Assembly (NCBI GenBank): GCA_037968835.1
Contig: JBBKWG010000234.1
Span: forward strand, 1-14,893
Length of the DNA: 14,893 nt
DNA from: JBBKWG01 sp037968835
Lineage (GTDB): Bacteria; Pseudomonadota; Alphaproteobacteria; Rhodobacterales; Rhodobacteraceae
Direction of reading: 5' to 3'
Translations under genes and position numbers: made by a program
The notes under the pieces: generated by a model
Database searches by the model: none
Told to the model about the DNA's origin: nothing
Seen by the model: the letters and a program-made list of their open reading frames with translations, nothing else
Part shown: positions 7,029 to 14,218 of the stretch, piece after piece
How the letters are laid out: each line of letters begins with the position of its first letter
How positions within the stretch are numbered: the first letter of the stretch is position 1

Positions 7029-9887
7029 ATGGCCGAACTGAAGAATATCGAAGTGCGCGGCGCGCGCGAACACAACCTCAAGAACATCGACGTGGATATC
7101 CCGCGCGATCAGCTTGTCGTCATCACCGGCCTGTCGGGTTCGGGGAAATCTTCGCTGGCGTTCGATACGATCTATGCCGAGGGACAGCGCCGCTATGTCG
7201 AGTCGCTGTCGGCCTATGCACGTCAATTCCTCGACATGATGGAAAAGCCGGACGTCGACCATATCAGCGGTCTTTCCCCGGCGATTTCGATTGAGCAGAA
7301 GACGACCTCGAAGAATCCGCGCTCGACGGTCGGAACCGTAACGGAAATCTACGACTACATGCGGCTTTTGTTCGCGCGCGCCGGCACGCCGTTCAGTCCA
7401 GCAACCGGGCTGCCGATCGAGGCGCAGCAGGTGCAGGACATGGTCGACCGGGTGATGGCGATGGAGGAGGGAACGCGCGGTTATTTGCTGGCCCCGATCA
7501 TCCGCGACCGCAAGGGCGAATACCGCAAAGAGTTTCTCGAGCTGCGCAAGCAGGGATTCCAACGAGTCAAGGTCGATGGCCAGTTCTATGAGCTGGACGA
7601 ACCTCCGACGCTGGACAAGAAGTTCCGCCACGACATCGACGTTGTGGTCGACCGGATCGTCGTGCGCGAGGGGCTGGAGACGCGCCTTGCCGACAGTTTC
7701 CGCACAGCACTTGATCTCGCCGATGGCATTACCGTTCTGGAGACCGCGCCGAGCGAAGGCGAGCCAGAGCGCATAACGTTCTCGGAGAATTTCGCCTGTC
7801 CCGTGTCGGGCTTCACCATCCCCGAGATCGAACCGCGCCTTTTCAGCTTCAACGCGCCATTCGGGGCCTGTCCCTCCTGTGACGGGCTTGGTGTCGAACT
7901 GTTCTTCGACGAACGGCTGGTGGTGCCTGATCAGGGCCTGAAAATCTATGACGGTGCGCTGGCGCCATGGCGGAAGGGCAAGTCGCCCTATTTCCTCCAG
8001 ACCATCGAGGCGATCGCGAAGCACTATCAGTTCGACAAGAACACGAAGTGGAAAGACCTGCCCGAGAAGGTGCAGCAAGTGTTTCTTTACGGCTCGGGCG
8101 AGGAGGAAATCCAGTTCCGCTATGACGAAGGCGGCCGGGTCTATCAGGTGTCGCGTCCGTTCGAGGGCGTGATTCCGAACATGGAGCGGCGTTATCGCGA
8201 GACGGATTCAAGCTGGATCCGCGAGGAATTCGAGCGTTACCAGAACAACCGGCCCTGCGGGACTTGCAATGGTTTCCGGCTGCGGCCCGAGGCACTGGCG
8301 GTCAAGATCGGCGGTCTGCACGTCGGCGAAGTCGTTCAGATGTCGATCCGGGAAGCACTTGCCTGGATCGAGGACGCGCCGAACCAACTCAGCAAGCAGA
8401 AGAACGAAATCGCGCGGGCGATCCTTAAGGAAATCCGCGAGCGTCTTGGCTTTCTGAACAATGTCGGGCTGGAATACCTGACGCTCTCGCGCAACGCAGG
8501 CACGCTTTCGGGCGGTGAATCGCAGCGGATCAGACTTGCGAGTCAGATTGGGTCGGGGCTGACGGGTGTGCTCTACGTGCTCGACGAGCCGTCGATTGGC
8601 CTGCACCAGCGCGACAATGACCGCTTGTTGCTGACGCTGAAAAACCTGCGCGATCAGGGCAACACGGTGATCGTGGTCGAACACGATGAGGAGGCGATCC
8701 GCGAGGCGGACTACGTCTTCGATATTGGTCCGGGCGCCGGGGTCCACGGCGGTGAAATCGTGGCTCACGGAACCCCCGCCGACATCATCGCCAACGAAAA
8801 CAGTGTAACCGGCGATTATCTGGCCGGTCGGCGCAAGATTCCGGTCCCGGCTGAACGTCGCAAAGGCAACAAGAAGAAAGTCACGGTGGTGAACGCTACC
8901 GGCAATAACCTCAGGGACGTGACAGCGGAATTCCCGCTGGCCATGTTTGTTTGTGTGACAGGTGTTTCGGGTGGCGGCAAATCGACACTGACCATCGAGA
9001 CGCTGTTCAAGACCGCCTCGATGCGCCTGAACGGGGCGCGTCAGACACCGGCCCCTTGTGAGACGATCAAAGGTCTGGAACATCTCGACAAGGTCATCGA
9101 CATCGACCAGCGCCCAATCGGGCGAACGCCACGCTCGAACCCGGCGACCTACACCGGGGCTTTCACGCCGATTCGCGACTGGTTCGCCGGCCTGCCAGAG
9201 GCCAAGGCGCGTGGCTACAAGCCCGGGCGGTTCAGCTTCAACGTCAAGGGCGGGCGCTGCGAGGCGTGTCAGGGCGATGGCGTCATCAAGATCGAGATGC
9301 ACTTTTTGCCCGATGTCTACGTCACCTGCGAAACCTGCAAAGGCGCGCGCTATAATCGTGAAACGCTGGAAATCAGGTTCAAGGGCAAGTCGATTGCCGA
9401 CGTGCTGGATATGACTGTCGAGGACGCGCAGGAGTTCTTCAAGGCGGTGCCTTCGATCCGCGAGAAGATGGACGCGCTGGTGCGGGTCGGGCTTGGCTAT
9501 ATCAAGGTCGGCCAGCAGGCGACGACGCTTTCGGGTGGCGAGGCGCAGCGGGTGAAGCTGTCCAAAGAGTTGTCGAAGCGGTCGACCGGACGGACGCTCT
9601 ATATCCTGGACGAGCCGACGACGGGCCTGCATTTCGAAGATGTGAAGAAGCTGCTGGAGGTTCTCCACGAACTGGTCGATCAGGGCAATTCCGTCATCGT
9701 GATCGAACATAATCTGGACGTCATCAAGACCGCCGACTGGATAATCGACATCGGACCCGAAGGCGGCGACGGCGGAGGCGAGATCGTCGCAACCGGAACG
9801 CCGGAAGATGTGGCGAAAGCAGTTGAAAGCCACACCGGGCGTTATCTGTCTGACATGCTGGGAATGAAGAAGGTCGCGGCCGAATAA
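7029..9887 (+). CDS. uvrA: Excinuclease ABC subunit A (UvrA)
   Basis: UvrA is the ATP-binding damage-recognition subunit of nucleotide excision repair; it acts as a dimer with UvrB in the cytoplasm. The 952-residue length is typical. Two ABC ATPase modules are visible: Walker A 'GLSGSGKSS' (34-42) and 'GVSGGGKST' (645-653); signatures 'LSGGE' at 493-497 and 834-838; Walker B 'VLDEPSIGLH' and 'ILDEPTTGLH'. The second zinc finger is intact (Cys744, 747, 767, 770). The first is degenerate: Cys257, Ser260 in place of cysteine, Cys281, Cys284, which I recall as common in alphaproteobacterial UvrA. The ATG at 7029 is chosen because 'MAELKNIEVRGAREHNL' matches the family N-terminus and GGTGG (7020-7024) precedes it; a GTG at 7008 would add 7 residues. 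Regulation is through the LexA box at 6935-6949. Confidence 0.98.
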   Translation: MAELKNIEVRGAREHNLKNIDVDIPRDQLVVITGLSGSGKSSLAFDTIYAEGQRRYVESLSAYARQFLDMMEKPDVDHISGLSPAISIEQKTTSKNPRSTVGTVTEIYDYMRLLFARAGTPFSPATGLPIEAQQVQDMVDRVMAMEEGTRGYLLAPIIRDRKGEYRKEFLELRKQGFQRVKVDGQFYELDEPPTLDKKFRHDIDVVVDRIVVREGLETRLADSFRTALDLADGITVLETAPSEGEPERITFSENFACPVSGFTIPEIEPRLFSFNAPFGACPSCDGLGVELFFDERLVVPDQGLKIYDGALAPWRKGKSPYFLQTIEAIAKHYQFDKNTKWKDLPEKVQQVFLYGSGEEEIQFRYDEGGRVYQVSRPFEGVIPNMERRYRETDSSWIREEFERYQNNRPCGTCNGFRLRPEALAVKIGGLHVGEVVQMSIREALAWIEDAPNQLSKQKNEIARAILKEIRERLGFLNNVGLEYLTLSRNAGTLSGGESQRIRLASQIGSGLTGVLYVLDEPSIGLHQRDNDRLLLTLKNLRDQGNTVIVVEHDEEAIREADYVFDIGPGAGVHGGEIVAHGTPADIIANENSVTGDYLAGRRKIPVPAERRKGNKKKVTVVNATGNNLRDVTAEFPLAMFVCVTGVSGGGKSTLTIETLFKTASMRLNGARQTPAPCETIKGLEHLDKVIDIDQRPIGRTPRSNPATYTGAFTPIRDWFAGLPEAKARGYKPGRFSFNVKGGRCEACQGDGVIKIEMHFLPDVYVTCETCKGARYNRETLEIRFKGKSIADVLDMTVEDAQEFFKAVPSIREKMDALVRVGLGYIKVGQQATTLSGGEAQRVKLSKELSKRSTGRTLYILDEPTTGLHFEDVKKLLEVLHELVDQGNSVIVIEHNLDVIKTADWIIDIGPEGGDGGGEIVATGTPEDVAKAVESHTGRYLSDMLGMKKVAAE

Positions 9888-9902
9888 TCAGTGGCCGAAC
9901 AC

Positions 9903-10253
9903 TCAGGGATTGACCGGCGTCATGTCCGCGCTGAACGCTTTGCCTTCGGTCTCGGTCAGCTCCAGCACATTGGTAACCAGATCGAACGCAAGAGAGCCGT
10001 AGCCCGGGATTGCAAAGCGTGCGATTCCGTCTCCCACGGTGTAGGGCACCGATGCGCAGTCCGACTGGCCCGCGGTCTTCTCGACACAAAATCGCAACCG
10101 GTCTTCGCTGAGCGGTGTCACCGAAACTTCGCTTCCGATGCTGTCGAAAGCGCCAAGGTAAGACACTGGTTGTTGTTCTTGCCCGAAGGCAGCCACAGCG
10201 TAACTCTGCACCGCGATCAAGACCGGTGCGCTGATTCTAATGAATTTAGTCAT
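9903..10253 (-). CDS. Exported hypothetical protein, 116 residues
   Basis: The product starts with 'MTKFIRISAPVLIAVQSYAV', a typical signal peptide (basic start, hydrophobic core, cleavage probably after Gly24 in 'AAFGQEQ'), so it is probably periplasmic. The mature part is about 92 residues with Cys56 and Cys66 flanking 'VEKTAGQSD', a candidate disulfide loop, and alternating hydrophobic segments ('IARFAIPGYGSLAFDLV', 'NVLELTETEG') suggestive of a small beta fold. I do not recognise a family. ATG at 10253 is chosen because it starts the signal peptide; the Shine-Dalgarno region (GGGGGAA) is rather far away. An upstream TTG at 10295 is less likely. It converges on uvrA with only 15 nt between stops and is the last of six co-directional - strand genes. 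Confidence 0.72.
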   Translation of the reverse strand: MTKFIRISAPVLIAVQSYAVAAFGQEQQPVSYLGAFDSIGSEVSVTPLSEDRLRFCVEKTAGQSDCASVPYTVGDGIARFAIPGYGSLAFDLVTNVLELTETEGKAFSADMTPVNP

Positions 10254-10302
10254 GTGTCGGCCGTATTCCCCCGCTTCGCCCGGATCATGCAGCAAGGCGC
10301 GC

Positions 10303-10324
10303 GACGCCGCAATCGTTGCGCGTC
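10303..10324. other. Intergenic hairpin downstream of the RcnB-like gene
   Basis: GACG (10303-10306) and CGTC (10321-10324) bracket CGCAA (10308-10312) and TTGCG (10316-10320), with a TCG loop and one unpaired C at 10307: nine base pairs in total. It follows the stop of the - strand gene ending at 10342 by 17 nt. There is no T-run after it, so it is only a weak terminator candidate. Confidence 0.35.
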
Positions 10325-10341
10325 ACTGGATGCACCTAAAC

Positions 10342-10875
10342 CTAGCCAAGGATGAGGTCAGCAAGCCGAATAAGGTCGATCACCTGTTGCGTTTCGCGAT
10401 TGATGCGCAGCACCTGATCGTCAACGCGCACATAATCGGAATCATCGTAGCGGGGCAGGCGATACCAGTCGTTGTCTCGCTTCAGCACCGTGCCATTGTC
10501 GGTGTCGACGACGAGATACTCGCGACCCTCGAAAATGACGCGGTCGCCCTCCTCGAGCCGGACATAACGGTCCCGTGGAATCCGGTCACCGCGGCGATAC
10601 CGGTCATAGACGTAATCGTCATCGTCCCGGTCGTCCCGATCATAGCGGTCAGCGTCCCTGTGGGTGCGATCCCGCTGATAGCGATCCCGCTCGTAGCGAT
10701 CCCGCTCGTAGCGATCATCAGCCCGCGCGCCCTTTTTCGCCTGTCCCGGCGGCACGCAAGCGGGTGACTTCTTGGCAAGACCCGGCGGGCAGTGGCCCTT
10801 GTCCTTGGCAAACGTGGGCGTTGCGCCAAGCGATAACGCGGTCGCAGCGATGGTTATCAGGGTGACAAATTTCAT
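10342..10875 (-). CDS. RcnB-like exported protein with Arg/Asp/Tyr repeat
   Basis: A 177-residue exported protein. Signal peptide 'MKFVTLITIAATALSLGATP' with cleavage likely after Ala23. Next comes 'CPPGLAKK' and 'CVPPGQAKKG' (29-49), a motif common in alphaproteobacterial periplasmic proteins of this kind, then a highly charged low-complexity segment (about 51-93) built from five-residue units such as DRYER and DRYQR and an acidic run, and a C-terminal domain (about 94-177) resembling RcnB: 'GDRIPRDRYV', 'WYRLPRYDDSDYVRVDDQVLRI', 'TQQVIDLI'. E. coli RcnB is a periplasmic factor in nickel/cobalt homeostasis; for this protein metal binding is only inference. ATG at 10875 has a strong GGAGG (10885-10881) 5 nt upstream. 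A second, shorter RcnB-like gene lies just upstream on the same strand. Confidence 0.82.
   Translation of the reverse strand: MKFVTLITIAATALSLGATPTFAKDKGHCPPGLAKKSPACVPPGQAKKGARADDRYERDRYERDRYQRDRTHRDADRYDRDDRDDDDYVYDRYRRGDRIPRDRYVRLEEGDRVIFEGREYLVVDTDNGTVLKRDNDWYRLPRYDDSDYVRVDDQVLRINRETQQVIDLIRLADLILG
10666..10710 (-). repeat. Three tandem 15-bp units inside the RcnB-like gene
   Basis: The + strand reads GCGATCCCGCTGATA, then GCGATCCCGCTCGTA twice, in perfect 15-bp register (10666-10680, 10681-10695, 10696-10710), followed by a partial fourth unit. On the coding strand each unit encodes one five-residue repeat with Tyr, Arg, Asp and Glu/Gln. The near identity suggests recent slippage or duplication. 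Confidence 0.85.
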
Positions 10876-11004
10876 ATAGGCCTCCGTTCGAACGATATTT
10901 AGGCACGCAGGGCGGCAGAAATATGTCCGGGCACAATTGTTGGCGTCTCTCCGTCGAAGTGGTCCGCATCTCACTGATATGCAATATCAGCGTTGCCTGC
11001 AGGC
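10876..11004. other. Intergenic region between the two RcnB-like genes, with two palindromes
   Basis: The 129-nt gap holds CGTTCGAACG (10885-10894), a perfect 10-bp palindrome overlapping the upstream edge of the Shine-Dalgarno sequence of the longer RcnB-like gene, and CTGATAT-GCA-ATATCAG (10974-10990), a perfect 7-bp hairpin 14 nt past the stop of the shorter gene. The latter lacks a T-run. ACAATTGT (10933-10940) is an additional small palindrome. A promoter for the longer gene is likely here but I cannot point to one convincingly. Confidence 0.4.
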
Positions 11005-11304
11005 TCAGAATGCGCGGTTCGTCTGGTCAGTGACATCTTCGAGCACTTCAAGGGTGTCCGGGCGCACGCGCATGACGCGGCGGTCGACCTTGAAATACCA
11101 ACTACCGTCCCTGGCAGGAGGCAATCCGTAATATTGCGAGTTCATCAGCATCTGGAATTGGCCGCGCGGAAGGGTATCGCCCACCTTGTAGGTATGGGTG
11201 ATCTTTCCCTCGGGTGGTGTGAGGCACTTTGCGCCTACGACACAGGCGTTGGCGCCGGTTGGCAGGGCCAATGTCAGCGCAAGGGCGAGTATCCTGGTTT
11301 TCAT
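11005..11304 (-). CDS. Short RcnB-like exported protein, 99 residues
   Basis: The N-terminus 'MKTRILALALTLALPTGANA' is a clear signal peptide with a cleavage site after Ala20, leaving Cys21 and Cys27 at the start of the mature protein; the context 'ANAC' is not a convincing lipobox, so a soluble periplasmic protein is favoured. The C-terminal part, 'YKVGDTLPRGQFQMLMNSQY' followed by 'YGLPPARDGSWYFKVDRRV' and a 'TLEVLEDV' end, follows the RcnB-domain pattern (GD..P, YGLP, G.WY.V, TGxI-like end). The function is unknown; RcnB of E. coli acts in nickel/cobalt homeostasis. ATG at 11304 has AAGGG about 8-9 nt upstream. It lies between xth (76 nt) and the longer RcnB-like gene (129 nt), all on the - strand, and the two RcnB-like proteins may be functionally related. 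Confidence 0.78.
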   Translation of the reverse strand: MKTRILALALTLALPTGANACVVGAKCLTPPEGKITHTYKVGDTLPRGQFQMLMNSQYYGLPPARDGSWYFKVDRRVMRVRPDTLEVLEDVTDQTNRAF

Positions 11305-11380
11305 TCTCTGGCCCTTTCACTCGCAAACAGGCGTGATGGAAGGGAAATGCGGACTGAACCCCTCCGGTTCCCAAGTTAAC

Positions 11381-12160
11381 TCAGACAGCGAGTTCAATCC
11401 AGACCGGCACGTGATCGGATGGCTTTTCGCGCCCGCGCAGATCGGCTTCGATCCAGGCGTCGCGCAGAAGGTCGGCGGCTTGCGGGGTTAGCAGGTGATG
11501 ATCAATCCGGATGCCGTCGTTTCGATCATATGCCCCGGCCTGATAGTCCCAGAACGAATAATGCCCCGGTCCCTGGTGCCGGACGCGAAACGCATCGGTA
11601 AACCCGAGATTGAGGATTTCGCGAAAGGCGGCACGCGATTGCGGGAGAGCCAGCGCGTCCTTGCGCCACGCCTCGGGGCGAGCGGCGTCTTCGTCTTGCG
11701 GAATGACATTGAAGTCGCCCGCCATGATTGCGGGTTCCTCTGCAATCAGAAGGTCTTGCGCTCTGTTCTTCAAGCGCTTCAGCCACGCTAGCTTGTAGTC
11801 GTATTTCGGCCCGGGCGCAGGGTTTCCGTTCGGCAGATACAGCCCGCAAACGCGCACGGCTTTCTCGCCAACGACAGTGGCTTCGATCCAACGCGCCTGT
11901 TCGTCATCCTTGTCGCCGGGCAGGCCGCGCGTTACGTCTTCCAGTGGCAGTTTCGAAAAGATCGCAACGCCGTTGAAGCCCTTTTGGCCATGGGTTTCAA
12001 CGGTATAGCCCATGTCTTCGAAGTGCTGGCGAGGGAATGTCTCGTCGACCGACTTGATCTCTTGCAGCAGCGCAACGTCGGGATTGCTCTCGCTTAGCCA
12101 GGTCGACAATGCGTCGATGCGGGCTTTTATGCCGTTGATGTTGAAGGTCGCGATGCGCAT
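11381..12160 (-). CDS. xth: Exodeoxyribonuclease III (AP endonuclease, Xth family)
   Basis: Exonuclease III cleaves abasic sites and removes 3' blocking groups in base excision repair. The 259-residue length fits. Catalytic and metal-binding residues of the exonuclease-endonuclease-phosphatase fold are in place: Asn7 ('FNINGI'), Glu34 ('LLQEIK'), Tyr108 in 'GLYLPNG', Asp149 and Asn151 ('GDFNV'), Asp220 and His221 ('RIDHH'), and Asp249-His250 ('SDHVP'). The start at 12160 gives the standard 'MRIATFNINGI' N-terminus; the Shine-Dalgarno sequence is weak (AGGAA about 15-20 nt upstream), which together with a 55-nt gap to the preceding gene suggests co-transcription with the STAS-like and erpA genes. 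Numbering and motif spacing are close to E. coli XthA. Confidence 0.96.
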   Translation of the reverse strand: MRIATFNINGIKARIDALSTWLSESNPDVALLQEIKSVDETFPRQHFEDMGYTVETHGQKGFNGVAIFSKLPLEDVTRGLPGDKDDEQARWIEATVVGEKAVRVCGLYLPNGNPAPGPKYDYKLAWLKRLKNRAQDLLIAEEPAIMAGDFNVIPQDEDAARPEAWRKDALALPQSRAAFREILNLGFTDAFRVRHQGPGHYSFWDYQAGAYDRNDGIRIDHHLLTPQAADLLRDAWIEADLRGREKPSDHVPVWIELAV

Positions 12161-12215
12161 GAGTGCGGAGTAGCATTCCTTTTACGGGATGCAAATTCCA
12201 AACTTCGGCGCCGCG

Positions 12216-12593
12216 TCAGACTTCGGCCTTTCCCGTCAGCCATGCTTCGGCCTCGGCTTCCTGACCGGGGCGGAATGTCTCGATTGTTAGACCGGGGATC
12301 ACCATGCTTTCAATCTCGGCCGCTTTGCGCAGCCACGATTGATCCGCGATGAGTGCGACTTTTCCGATCTTCGACAACGATGCGAATAGTCTGGGAATAT
12401 ACTGGAATTCGACCGCCAGTGCGTGAGCCGTCGGAAACTCGAAATCGGTAATGACGTATAGGAAATCCGACTTTCCGTCTTTGTCGACCGCAGCAAGAAA
12501 TGCGTCAAGTCCGCGCTTCATGGAGGCGTCGTCGATTTTGCCGCTGATGGTCAAGCGATAGAAGTCCTTGGGGTCTTTCTTCAGATCAAACAT
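12216..12593 (-). CDS. SpoIIAA/STAS-like domain protein
   Basis: A 125-residue soluble protein of the SpoIIAA-like (STAS fold) type found widely in proteobacteria. It consists of a single domain: beta strand with 'FYRLTISGKIDD', helix 'MKRGLDAFLAAVD', strand 'DFLYVITDFEF', helix, strand 'KVALIADQSWLRKAAEIES' and the typical ending 'TFRPGQEAEAEAWL'. No kinase-target serine is evident, and there is no anti-sigma partner in view, so an anti-sigma antagonist role should not be assumed; its function is unknown. ATG at 12593 has GGAG (12604-12601) with 7 nt spacing. It lies 39 nt after the erpA-like gene and 55 nt before xth on the same strand, consistent with one operon. Confidence 0.85.
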   Translation of the reverse strand: MFDLKKDPKDFYRLTISGKIDDASMKRGLDAFLAAVDKDGKSDFLYVITDFEFPTAHALAVEFQYIPRLFASLSKIGKVALIADQSWLRKAAEIESMVIPGLTIETFRPGQEAEAEAWLTGKAEV

Positions 12594-12632
12594 CGGCGCT
12601 CTCCTTGGTTCAGGGTTCGCAGGCCGGGGCGG

Positions 12633-12965
12633 TCACATCGAAAAGCTGGTGCCGCAACCACAACTTGATGTCGCGTTCGGGTTTTCGATGACGAAACGCG
12701 CACCGATCAGTTCTTCGGAGAAATCAATGACGGCATTTGACAGGAACGGCAGCGAAACGCTGTCGACCACGACTTTCTGACCATCGGCCTCAAGAACCAG
12801 GTCGTCGTCCGCCGGAGAGTCCAGTTTGATTTCATACTGGAAGCCCGAGCACCCGCCTCCCTCGACCGCGACGCGCAGGGCCTGCGGAATTTTGGCGTCT
12901 TCGTTGATTTCAGCCAGCCGGGCAAAAGCTCGGGGCGTGACGCGCGGGGGCAGGTTGAGGTCCAT
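12633..12965 (-). CDS. erpA: A-type iron-sulfur carrier protein, ErpA-like
   Basis: A-type carriers bind or deliver [4Fe-4S]/[2Fe-2S] clusters to apo-enzymes in the cytoplasm. The 110-residue length and the three conserved cysteines, Cys39 in 'GGGCSGFQY' and Cys102/Cys104 in 'SSCGCGTSFSM', are diagnostic of the HesB/IscA family; 'NPNATSSCGCG' is closer to ErpA than to IscA. ATG at 12965 has GGAG (12976-12973) with 7 nt spacing; an extension to 13031 is not supported. It is the first gene of a probable erpA, STAS-like, xth operon and is divergent from dgt with 80 nt between the two starts. The family call is secure; the erpA symbol rather than iscA or sufA is moderately sure because no isc or suf genes are nearby. 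Confidence 0.88.
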   Translation of the reverse strand: MDLNLPPRVTPRAFARLAEINEDAKIPQALRVAVEGGGCSGFQYEIKLDSPADDDLVLEADGQKVVVDSVSLPFLSNAVIDFSEELIGARFVIENPNATSSCGCGTSFSM

Positions 12966-13045
12966 CAAAGATCTCCGGCGGTTACATCTGTCGTCTGTTG
13001 CGAATATATGGGTGGTGGGACAGGTGGACAAGAAGCGGCAGAATT
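12966..13045. promoter_or_regulatory. Divergent promoter region erpA / dgt
   Basis: The 80 nt between the two start codons must carry promoters for both genes. An AT-rich patch, AATATATG (13003-13010), is the best candidate -10 region for dgt, but no matching -35 is convincing. It is followed by a G-rich run on the + strand (13010-13027, GGG, GG, GGG, GG, GG with short spacers) that could impede or shape transcription. No known operator recognised. Confidence 0.4.
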
Positions 13046-14218
13046 ATGCGCGCAAGCTATGCATCGGACCCCGACGAAAGTCGGGGACGGCTCTACAGCG
13101 AGGATGAAAGCACGTTTCGTTCGTGTTTTCAGCGCGATCGCGACCGAATTATTCATGCCAGCGCGTTTCGTCGCTTGAAGCACAAGACCCAGGTTTTTAT
13201 CGAGCACGAAGGCGATTATTTCCGTACCCGGCTGACCCATTCAATCGAAGTCGCACAAGTGGCGCGCACGATATCGGGTGCCCTGGGACTAAACGCAGAA
13301 TTGACCGAGGCTGTCGCGCTGGCGCATGATCTGGGTCACACGCCCTTCGGTCACACCGGCGAGGAAGCGCTTTCGCAACTGATGGCACCCTATGGCGGGT
13401 TTGATCACAACGCGCAGGCAATCCGCATCGTAACCCATCTGGAACGGCATTATGCCGATTTCGACGGGCTGAACCTGACGTGGGAGACGCTGGAGGGAAT
13501 CGCCAAGCACAACGGGCCGGTGACCGGCGAAATGCCGTGGGCGCTGGCCGCCTATGAGAAGCGTCACGATCTTGAACTGGGCACTTATGCCAGTGCCGAA
13601 GCTCAGGTAGCCGCGATTTCCGACGACGTTGCCTATAACCATCACGACCTGCACGACGGTTTGCGCGCAGAGTTGTTTTCGACAGACGATCTGGCGGAAT
13701 TGCCGGTTTTGGACGGGTGCTTTGCGCGGGTCGACGAAATCTATCCGGGACTCAACTATTACAGGCGCAGACACGAAGCGCTGCGGCGTTTCTTCGGATT
13801 GTTGGTCGAGGATGTGATCAATGTCGCGCAGGCGAATCTCGACACGCTGAAGCCGACCTCCGCGACTGACATCCGCCATGCCGGCCGCCAGATCATCCGG
13901 TTTTCCGACCCGCTGTTTCAGGATCTCAAGGTGATCCGCCAATTTCTGTTCGAGCGCATGTACCGCGCGCCATCGGTGGTTCAGATGCGCAGCGAAGTGA
14001 CCAACATGATCGAGGAATTGTTCCCATTCTTTCTGGTCAATCCGGATCAATTGCCAAAGCAATGGCGCAAGGATGTCGAAGAAGCCGACGGCGAGGTGGC
14101 GCTGGCGCGGATCGTGTCGGACTATATCTCGGGTATGACCGATCGGTTCGCGATACAGTGCTATACCCGGTTTCTGGGCGGTGATGACAACTCGTCGGAA
14201 CAGCGTCTGCCGCGTTAG
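13046..14218 (+). CDS. dgt: Deoxyguanosinetriphosphate triphosphohydrolase-like protein
   Basis: Dgt-like enzymes of the HD superfamily hydrolyse dNTPs to deoxynucleoside and triphosphate and help control the dNTP pool. The 390-residue protein shows 'FQRDRDRIIHASAFRRLKHK' (28-47), the HD metal site His65 ('RLTHSIEVAQ'), His94-Asp95 ('AHDLGHTPFGHTGE') and the later aspartate in 'ISDDVAYNHHD' (Asp193/194). The ATG at 13046 is chosen because 'MRASYASDP' matches family N-termini; ribosome-binding support is weak (GGTGGA is 17 nt away), and a TTG at 12998 would add 16 unlikely residues. It is divergent from erpA. Its stop overlaps the stop of the convergent lipoprotein gene by 4 nt, leaving no room for an intergenic terminator. 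Whether it prefers dGTP is not certain from sequence. Confidence 0.94.
   Translation: MRASYASDPDESRGRLYSEDESTFRSCFQRDRDRIIHASAFRRLKHKTQVFIEHEGDYFRTRLTHSIEVAQVARTISGALGLNAELTEAVALAHDLGHTPFGHTGEEALSQLMAPYGGFDHNAQAIRIVTHLERHYADFDGLNLTWETLEGIAKHNGPVTGEMPWALAAYEKRHDLELGTYASAEAQVAAISDDVAYNHHDLHDGLRAELFSTDDLAELPVLDGCFARVDEIYPGLNYYRRRHEALRRFFGLLVEDVINVAQANLDTLKPTSATDIRHAGRQIIRFSDPLFQDLKVIRQFLFERMYRAPSVVQMRSEVTNMIEELFPFFLVNPDQLPKQWRKDVEEADGEVALARIVSDYISGMTDRFAIQCYTRFLGGDDNSSEQRLPR

Noticed and set aside
6930..8078. A 382-codon open frame on the - strand across the uvrA promoter and 5' part
   Set aside because: Composition is shadow-like, it would cover the SOS box, and the uvrA frame is certain.
8208..9833. 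A 541-codon open frame antisense to uvrA
   Set aside because: It lies fully inside uvrA, has an Arg/Asp/His-rich composition with no recognisable domain, and long antisense frames are expected from the GC-biased third positions of the uvrA codons.
9877..9897. CGGCC/GGCCG hairpin at the uvrA end as terminator
   Set aside because: Five base pairs with an 11-nt loop and no T-run on either strand.
11356..11370. GAAC-N7-GTTC downstream of xth resembling an SOS box
   Set aside because: The alphaproteobacterial LexA site is a direct repeat (GTTC-N7-GTTC); here the halves are inverted. It is better explained as a weak 5-bp hairpin GAACC/GGTTC.
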